A DNA stretch of 13,375 bases, taken from the NCBI GenBank assembly GCA_003573635.1, contig QUTJ01031605.1, positions 1 to 13,375 of the forward strand, given 5' to 3'. This document shows, piece by piece, positions 8,631 through 13,375 of this stretch. Every line of letters starts with the position of its first letter. Position 1 is the stretch's first letter. The notes under the pieces are model-generated. The model saw only the letters and a list, made by a program, of their open reading frames with translations, did no database searches and was not told the DNA's origin. The stretch is from Goniomonas avonlea (taxonomy: Eukaryota; Cryptophyceae; Goniomonadida; Goniomonadaceae). Made by a program: the position numbers and the translations under genes.

Positions 8631-9669
8631 ATGAGGTGTGGCCTTTCAACTCCCCCTCTTATTTTCGGGTTGGACCAAAGACTGCCAAATCCGAACAATG
8701 CTGGAGGTGCGCCATGTCGCCCATTTCTCTCTCGGCCGACCGGCCCTGTTGTCGTTGTGTTTTTTTGTTTTCCATATTTGATATCATGTTGGATCGGTTT
8801 TGACGAGATCCTTTACACTCTTGGCGCAGAGGTTCGTGTCGCTCGCTTCTAAGCACCCATTCGTAAGTCATGTTCTCGCCTGATGGTTGTTTCCGACTCT
8901 AACTGTCCCAACAGTGCGGAGGCAAGGTATATGTTCCGTTTGGTTTGTTCCAGTCTTGTGTTTCTAACCCGTTCCGCCCTTCCTGCGCTCCTCACAGACT
9001 TTCGCGGTACGCGTGTTTCTGCTACGCTGTCTCGGGAGAGTCTGACATCCTTGCAGTGGGAGACCGAGTTCAACCCCCCGGACACTGCCGGTGAGTTGAT
9101 AATCCTATTCTTTTTTGTTTCGCAGTCAGCCGATTGAGTCCACAGGATGCGGTATCTCCTACGACCCGGCTGAGGGCTTCCACTGGCCTGCCAACTAAGG
9201 TGTCTAGTCGCAACTCAATACCCTTTGCCGGAAAGGCTTTTAAAGATCCTTTGTGTAAACTGTTGACTCCCCATTTGGGATGCCTATGATGTGATCCTCT
9301 CGTCTGGCGTTCTCGTTCGTTTGCATCTATCTATGTACTGAAATCTTGATTTTCAACATCAGTCAGGCACCAAACAGACTGGGAAGTAATGCCTTTCGAG
9401 AGAGCAGAGGAGGTATCCCGGTTGTTGGAGAGAGATCTTCTGGGACAGGCACTCACAGAAATTCGCAACCAAAGGGGGGGACCCTCTTCAGCACTGAAAC
9501 AGTTGCAACACCCCGCGCATCGCTGGCCACACCGATCGGTCAGGGAAAGGTTGGGTAAGCAGCTGTTGCTGCCAACAGATATCGTACCAACTCAGGTTCG
9601 CGCCATTTTCTGGCCCGCCGCCAACAGGGCGGTTTTAGTCGATTGAAACTTACACCTTTTGTACCATGA
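8631..9669 (+). CDS. Hypothetical small basic protein, six exons (tentative model)
   Basis: I do not recognise this protein. The proposed exons are 8631-8706, 8915-8926, 8998-9090, 9126-9254, 9363-9554 and 9596-9669. All introns are phase 1, giving 191 residues ending at TGA 9667-9669. Introns 2 and 3 have clear signals: GTATAT with CTAAC and CACAG, and GTGAGT with TTTCGCAG (35 nt). The last has GTAAGC and CTCAG (41 nt). The middle is Ser/Thr-rich (GLPTKVSSRNSIPFAGKAF), followed by a charged helix (MPFERAEEVSRLLERDLL) and a basic end (GSRHFLARRQQGGFSRL). The 12-nt second exon and the skipped GTAAGT at 8863 are weak points. An alternative chain through 8830-8862 reads another frame, ending at TAA near 9196. 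The start is the first ATG below the TATA-like element. No homology is claimed. Confidence 0.4.
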
Positions 9670-10192
9670 TTGTTGTCTCTTGAAGTCCAGGAAGGAGAGT
9701 CAGAGCCCTTTCTCGTCCTGAATTTTGTTGTCTGACGTGGGGTGGAGTCTCGCTCTGTTCCAGACTCTGACCTCTCTCTCTGACCGGCCCTCTGAACCGC
9801 TCTGCACCAGACTCTGGTCTCCCGCTCCCTCTCCCTCCCCCTCTCCTGCTCTCTGTGTTGGCTTGTGTTTTCGATCCTCAGAGGCTGTGCTTTGTTTGAG
9901 TCGTTTAGGGTTGGGTCGTAGAGTCAAAGACTGGCACTTTGTTTGAGTCAAAGAACATCTTCGTCTCGTCCTGGAAGAACGACACCAGCTTCTGTCACCG
10001 AGCTTTCGCACAAACCCTGCCTCTTTTCCTTCGTCGGCTTCGAGCTGTTCGGTGTTTTGCGCAACCCAAGGGCGAACCGTTCAGACAAGCCTGACAGGCG
10101 CTCAACATAGCACAAGATGTCGCTCCAGTCACGCGAGTAAGTAACGCTATCAAGGGCGTGGTGCTATCCGTCACACACACCAATCAGCAGCC
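9670..10192. other. Spacer and 5' flank of the membrane-protein gene
   Basis: No coding exon is supported up to the ATG at 10193. The region is rich in GACTCTG/CTCTCT stretches (9750-9850) and has two copies of CTTTGTTTGAGTC (near 9890 and 9937). No TATA-like element is obvious. Confidence 0.5.
10117..10192 (+). promoter_or_regulatory. uORF and possible 5'-UTR intron upstream of membrane-protein gene
   Basis: A seven-codon uORF (ATG 10117, TAA 10138-10140) overlaps a strong GTAAGT donor at 10137. CAATCAG at 10187 could be the matching acceptor. If spliced, the uORF is extended in a frame different from the main ATG at 10193. Either form would affect initiation there; the main ATG has a good context (GCAGCCATGC). 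Confidence 0.35.
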
Positions 10193-12448
10193 ATGCTGAA
10201 GAACCCTCCTCACCGGAGGGACCAGGAGGCTGCCGACTCCATGTATATACCGCTGGTTGACTTTCAGGAGCCGATTGATAATGCTGTTGATGCCCCCCAT
10301 GTGCCTGTCTCAAGGCGTGCTTTGCGTTCTGTTTCTTTGCGAGTGGTCGCGGCCGGCCTGGCCATCGCAGCGGTTGTTGCGGCGATTTGTGTTGCCTACT
10401 TTGCTGGCGAGCGAAATGGTGAATCTCAAGCTGTAACCGACGAGGGTCATGCCAAGCTACTCCATTCCCGAATGGTTGGGGCCGTTTCCCCCTCAGGCGG
10501 TCTGGTTGTGTCTGGTTCTGTCCTTTCCGAGTACAACACCTCCTACAATGCGCTGAACTGGACCGCCCTTGTCCAAGAAACCTTCGGTAACGAGAGCCTT
10601 CACCTGCATGATGTCAGTGTGGAGAATCTTGAGCTTGACGGGGATAAGGTGAAGCTGCTTGCCTTCTCCCGTTGGTTCTCGAATCCCGTGGTCATCACAG
10701 GCTCGTTCCGTTTTGTTGGTGGTTCTCTCACGGCTCACCTTGAGGCGTACCCGTTTGATCACCTCAACACCACCGAACTATTTGGATCTGGTAAGTGAAT
10801 GTTTCTTCCTCCTGCTGCGGGATCTCACTCGTTGGCAGCGCTTCAGGATGCCGATCTCGGCGCTTCTTCTCTCATTCTTTCGTCGAACTCCACCGATGCT
10901 TACATCCTCAAGGATCTCGTGCGCGCACCTCGGGCAACTGCCCCGCTGGAGCGTGGCTTGAACCTTGTGTCCTCCATCCAAGTAACCTCCATCCCTGAGG
11001 TTGCGCAGCTCGTGCACGGCTCCCAGCCCCAAGCTTCTCGCCGCCTTCTCAGCGAGGACGCCGAGATGGTGCTTCCCCTGGCCGGCCTTGTGAAACCCAC
11101 TTTGTCTGTGGGGACCTTGAGCCCGTTGCCGGGGCCATACCCTGTGAACAAGTACCTGACGCTGTACAACGTCAGCCTCTCGATGCACGCAACGGAGCCA
11201 CACATTACTGTCGGAGCGATTGTTCAGTTGACCATCGCCTCGCAACCCGCAGTGAATTTCACAGCAGAGGGTACTGCTGGGAATGGAACTCTCGGCCTCG
11301 TGGCCTCCATGCCGGAATGGGAGCTCCAGATCGAACACTGGAAAGTTCTCCCCATCTACGAGCCGACCATCAACATCACCGGCACCAAGATTTCGGGTGA
11401 CGACTGGACGTCGGTGTCGACCCTTTCTGGCACCCTCTACCTTGGTCACATCGCGGAAACGTTCACAATTCCGCTCGCCTCTCAGTCGGATCTCTTGGTC
11501 TCGATCACCCTGGGTGGGCCCTCTGGAATCCCGTTGAGCCGCGACATCACTTTGTATGATACCGTCCTGATGATCTCCAAGACCACTCCGTTCGTCCAAC
11601 TGAAATCAAATATGACGATCACTACGGGTCAGGCCCAGCCGCTGGTCCTCCAAATCGATGGATTCTTCCAGCCCAACACCGCCAGTCTCATGGGCTCTGT
11701 CCACGAGTGGTCCACCACCATCGGAGACACTGCGATCACCATCGTGGACGCGTTCGTGAACGTCACTGTGTCAACTGACGCCCACCACCCTGCGGTCTCC
11801 GGCAGCGTGACCGGCGAGGGCACCCTTGGCCAGTACCACCTCGCCGCGACCATGGCGCTTCCCGCCAACCCCCTCACGGGCGCTGTCATCTCCCTGCACG
11901 CAACCGCCCAGCCTCTCAACACCATGGCCGACCTCCTGTCTGCCACCGCAGCCCCCGCGGTGTCGACCGTCGCTGCCGCCCCGTCGGAGCTCGCAGCCGC
12001 AGTGTCCACCCCGACGCTGGAGTCTGCCTCCCTCCTGCTGCGGGCCCACCCCGCGGCGCTGACGCTGACAGGTGACGCCTTGCTGATTCCTGATAGAACC
12101 CTGTCTCTTCTGACAGCTGACGCCTTGCTGATTCCTGATAGAACCCTGTCTCTTCTGACAGCTGACGCCTTGCTGATTCCTGATAGAACCCTGTCTCTTC
12201 TGACAGCTGACGCCTTGCTGATTCCTGATAGAACCCTGTCTCTTCTGACAGCTGACGCCTTGCTGATTCCTGATAGAACCCTGTCTCTTCTGACAGCTGA
12301 CGCCTTGCTGATTCCTGATAGATGTGCAACCTTGTCTCTTCTGCTTCTCCGACTCCAGAGAATAGATATGCAACGTTATCCCTTCCCAGTCGATCACCGC
12401 AGGCGGCGGCAATGCCTCGTACGGCTGCGAATTGCGGGCGGTGACTGA
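10193..12448 (+). CDS. Type II membrane protein with repeat-built, glycosylatable ectodomain (3' end unresolved)
   Basis: Function not recognised. Exon 1 is 10193-10790; the intron is 10791-10838 (GTAAGT..GGCAG, 48 nt); exon 2 runs from 10839 to at least 12071. A short cytoplasmic N-terminus of about 50 residues is followed by one hydrophobic helix (about 51-71, VVAAGLAIAAVVAAICVAYF) after a basic stretch, predicting N-in, C-out. The rest has at least ten N-glycosylation sequons (NTS, NWT, NES, NTT, NST, NVS, NFT, NGT, NIT, NMT, NVT), is beta-rich and poor in Cys. Related modules of 130-155 residues start near 11156 (LTLYNVSLSMHA), 11546 (ITLYDTVLMISK) and 12014 (TLESASLLLRAH). Each has an EW near its middle and an NiT/NvT near its end. 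From 12072 the frame enters a 45-nt repeat and, if unspliced, ends at TGA 12446-12448 after an Arg-rich run that looks non-native. Homologous snippets at 12390-12434 and 12837-12977 suggest further exons, so the stop given here is provisional. Confidence 0.65.
12072..12321 (+). repeat. 45-nt minisatellite, five full copies plus a partial
   Basis: Copies start at 12072, 12117, 12162, 12207, 12252 and 12297 (25 nt of the sixth). They appear identical except that copy 1 begins GTGACGCC and the others CTGACGCC. Each full copy ends TCTTCTGACAG. Because 45 is a multiple of three, the array is open in the preceding frame, giving ADALLIPDRTLSLLT units. Copy 1 alone has the form of a complete GT..AG intron of this genome's usual size. 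Confidence 0.95.
12390..12434 (+). CDS. Possible exon fragment of the membrane-protein gene
   Basis: It is preceded by a pyrimidine tract and CCCAG (12389) and followed by GCG|GTGACT. In the phase-0 frame it reads SITAGGGNASYGCEL, resembling SVTGEGTLGQYHLAATM of the second module. The phase does not match a simple join to exon 2 at 12071 (phase 1), so an exon is missing, a different donor is used, or the locus is degraded. Confidence 0.3.
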
Positions 12449-12597
12449 CTTCTCAGACTCTGGAAGTGCGGGCGGTGACTGACTCTCAGACTCTGGAAGT
12501 GCGGGCGGTGACTGACTTCTCAGACTCTGGAAGTGCGGGCGGTGACTGACTTCTCAGACTCTGGAAGTGCGGGCGGTGACTGACTTCTCAGACTCTG
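12434..12597 (+). repeat. 34-nt tandem repeat, four copies plus a partial
   Basis: Copies start at 12434, 12468 (33 nt, one T missing), 12501, 12535 and 12569 (truncated). Every unit contains GCGGTGACTGAC followed by TTCTCAGACTCTG, so each carries a GT..CAG pair only 16 nt apart. The array probably lies in an intron. Confidence 0.95.
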
Positions 12598-12836
12598 CCA
12601 GAAAGACTTCCTGAGATTTGACAGCTGAATGACAACCAGCGTTGACGTGTTGATACTGTCTAATGGACAGATGAAGGATTTGCTTGTTGTGTGAGCTGAA
12701 AGACACGCCCTCCCCTGCCCCGCTCACGCAACGAGGCACTCTGCGCTGTGGGGCAGCTGCCCTCCCCTGCCCCAAGGCTCACTCACGCAACGCAGGCACT
12801 CTGCGCTGTGGGGCAGCCGCCCTCCCCTGCCCCAAG
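12598..12836. other. Probable intron with no visible coding
   Basis: Between the 34-nt array and the exon candidate at 12837 I see stops in all plus frames of the first half, then the duplicated GCCCTCCCCTGCCCC material. No gene is supported. Confidence 0.4.
12722..12836 (+). repeat. Tandem duplication of about 55-60 nt
   Basis: Copies at 12722-12776 and 12777-12836 share CAGGCACTCTGCGCTGTG (CGAGGC in the first), GGGGCAG and GCCCTCCCCTGCCCCAAGG. A partial copy of the last part (GCCCTCCCCTGCCCC) is at about 12707-12721. Each copy ends in acceptor-like CAG and AAG sites just before the exon candidate at 12837. Confidence 0.85.
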
Positions 12837-12977
12837 GCCAACGGCGCCGCCTCGTACCGTCTTGCCGTCGTCGTGCAGGGCAACCCGTCGGGCAAGGGAT
12901 TGGTCTGGGCCGCTGCCTTGGAGTTCACAGACCCAATTTCGCTCGCCTCGCTCGAGTCGCCACCGGCTTTGCCTCAG
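12837..12977 (+). CDS. Possible downstream exon of the membrane-protein gene
   Basis: The 47-codon open stretch reads ANGAASYRLAVVVQGNPSGK and continues GLVWAAALEFTDPISLASL. It resembles the second module (GQYHLAATMALPANPLTGAV, then ISLHATAQPLNTMADLL): Tyr-x-Leu-Ala, then Asn-Pro and Gly, then a Leu-rich end. It is preceded by pyrimidines and CCCCAAG and ends at CAG|GTCGGC. A following intron of 60 nt (12978-13037) with a long pyrimidine tract and CCCCCAG is plausible. The upstream connection is not resolved. Confidence 0.4.
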
Positions 12978-13058
12978 GTCGGCTGGACTGTGTCTGCCAC
13001 ATGCTTTTTCTCCTCCTCTCTCCCCCGCCACCCCCAGCTCAGTGCCCTGTCGTATCCT

Positions 13059-13152
13059 AGATCCTCGACCGCATCCTCTCTCTTACACTCTCAGATAGAC
13101 ACGACAGAGAGTCTATCTGAGAGGGTAGGAGAGAGGATGCGGTCGAGGATCT
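13059..13152. repeat. Long near-perfect hairpin (42-nt arms, 10-nt loop)
   Basis: The left arm is 13059-13100, the loop 13101-13110 and the right arm 13111-13152. The right arm is the reverse complement of the left at 40 of 42 positions. One of the two differences would be a G-U pair in a plus-strand transcript; the other is an A-G mismatch. The arms begin AGATCCTCGACCGCATCCTC and meet at GATAGAC/GTCTATC. Confidence 0.95.
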
Positions 13153-13159
13153 TCTCTGG

Positions 13160-13284
13160 ACTACCAGTCTACCAAGTGCTCTTCCTCCTCCCTTTCACCC
13201 TCTACCTCTCCCCCCTCTCTCCCTCTCTCCCTCTCCCTACCTCACCTCTCTCACCTCCTTCCGCGCCACCCCGCTCCTCATATA

Positions 13285-13375
<91 letters not shown>
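13160..13375. repeat. Pyrimidine-rich tract ending in a (CT)n microsatellite
   Basis: CTCTCCCTCTCCC-type sequence from about 13180 passes into an uninterrupted CT dinucleotide run from about 13288 to the right edge (more than 40 units). No gene is supported here. Confidence 0.95.

Noticed and set aside
8883-9137. Unspliced plus frame starting in the 8880s
   Set aside because: It reads across introns with CTAAC branch motifs and strong splice sites. Its exon part (8998-9090) is kept in the spliced model.
9898-9915. TTTAGGG/TTGGG motif considered as telomeric sequence
   Set aside because: It is a single occurrence with no tandem repetition.
10778-11599. Minus-strand open frame of 273 codons
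   Set aside because: It overlaps the well-supported plus-strand ectodomain. Its composition is a His/Arg-rich mirror of GC-biased third positions.
11771-12412. Minus-strand frames with 15-residue repeats across the 45-nt array
   Set aside because: The repeat length is a multiple of three, so several frames stay open automatically. There is no start context or domain.
12434-12597. 34-nt repeats considered as a CRISPR array
   Set aside because: Units are directly adjacent with no unique spacers, and the context is an intron-rich eukaryotic gene.

Overview
The window is a piece of nuclear DNA from an intron-rich eukaryote, most likely a unicellular one. Almost no gene is a single open frame. 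Reading frames run from exon to exon across GT..AG introns that are mostly 35-100 nt, often with CTAAC or TTAAC branch-point-like motifs and pyrimidine tracts before the AG. CT, GT and CCTCC simple repeats are abundant, and the window begins and ends in microsatellites. Species cannot be assigned from sequence alone. There is no tRNA, rRNA, CRISPR array, transposase or viral gene that I can support.

Layout, left to right: (1) minus strand 1427 to 53, continuing past the left edge: the 5' part of a six-transmembrane class III nucleotide cyclase (four exons visible). (2) Minus strand 2815 to 2063: a small F-box protein. (3) Plus strand 3071 to 6828: a membrane-anchored RING-IBR-RING (RBR) ubiquitin ligase of RNF19-like architecture. 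Its coding sequence probably does not stop at 4762 but is spliced into a roughly 500-residue Ser/Pro/Asp-rich tail. (4) Minus strand 8471 to 7459: a complete six-exon FKBP25 (FKBP3)-type prolyl isomerase with its N-terminal helical domain. (5) Plus strand 8631 to 9669: an unrecognised small basic protein, reconstructed from six exons and tentative. (6) Plus strand from 10193: a type II membrane protein with a heavily N-glycosylatable, repeat-built ectodomain. Its 3' half runs into three successive tandem-repeat arrays (45-nt, 34-nt and about 60-nt units) and past a long hairpin, and its end is unresolved.

Two gene pairs are divergent (F-box/RBR and FKBP/unknown). Each pair shares an ATTATAAA element in the gap, 73-75 nt from the minus-strand ATG. 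RBR and FKBP are convergent. The genes look like ordinary, unlinked eukaryotic functions (signalling, ubiquitylation, nuclear prolyl isomerase, surface protein), not a pathway cluster. The most unusual material is structural: repeats that start at, or duplicate, splice sites, and a 42-bp near-perfect hairpin at 13059-13152.
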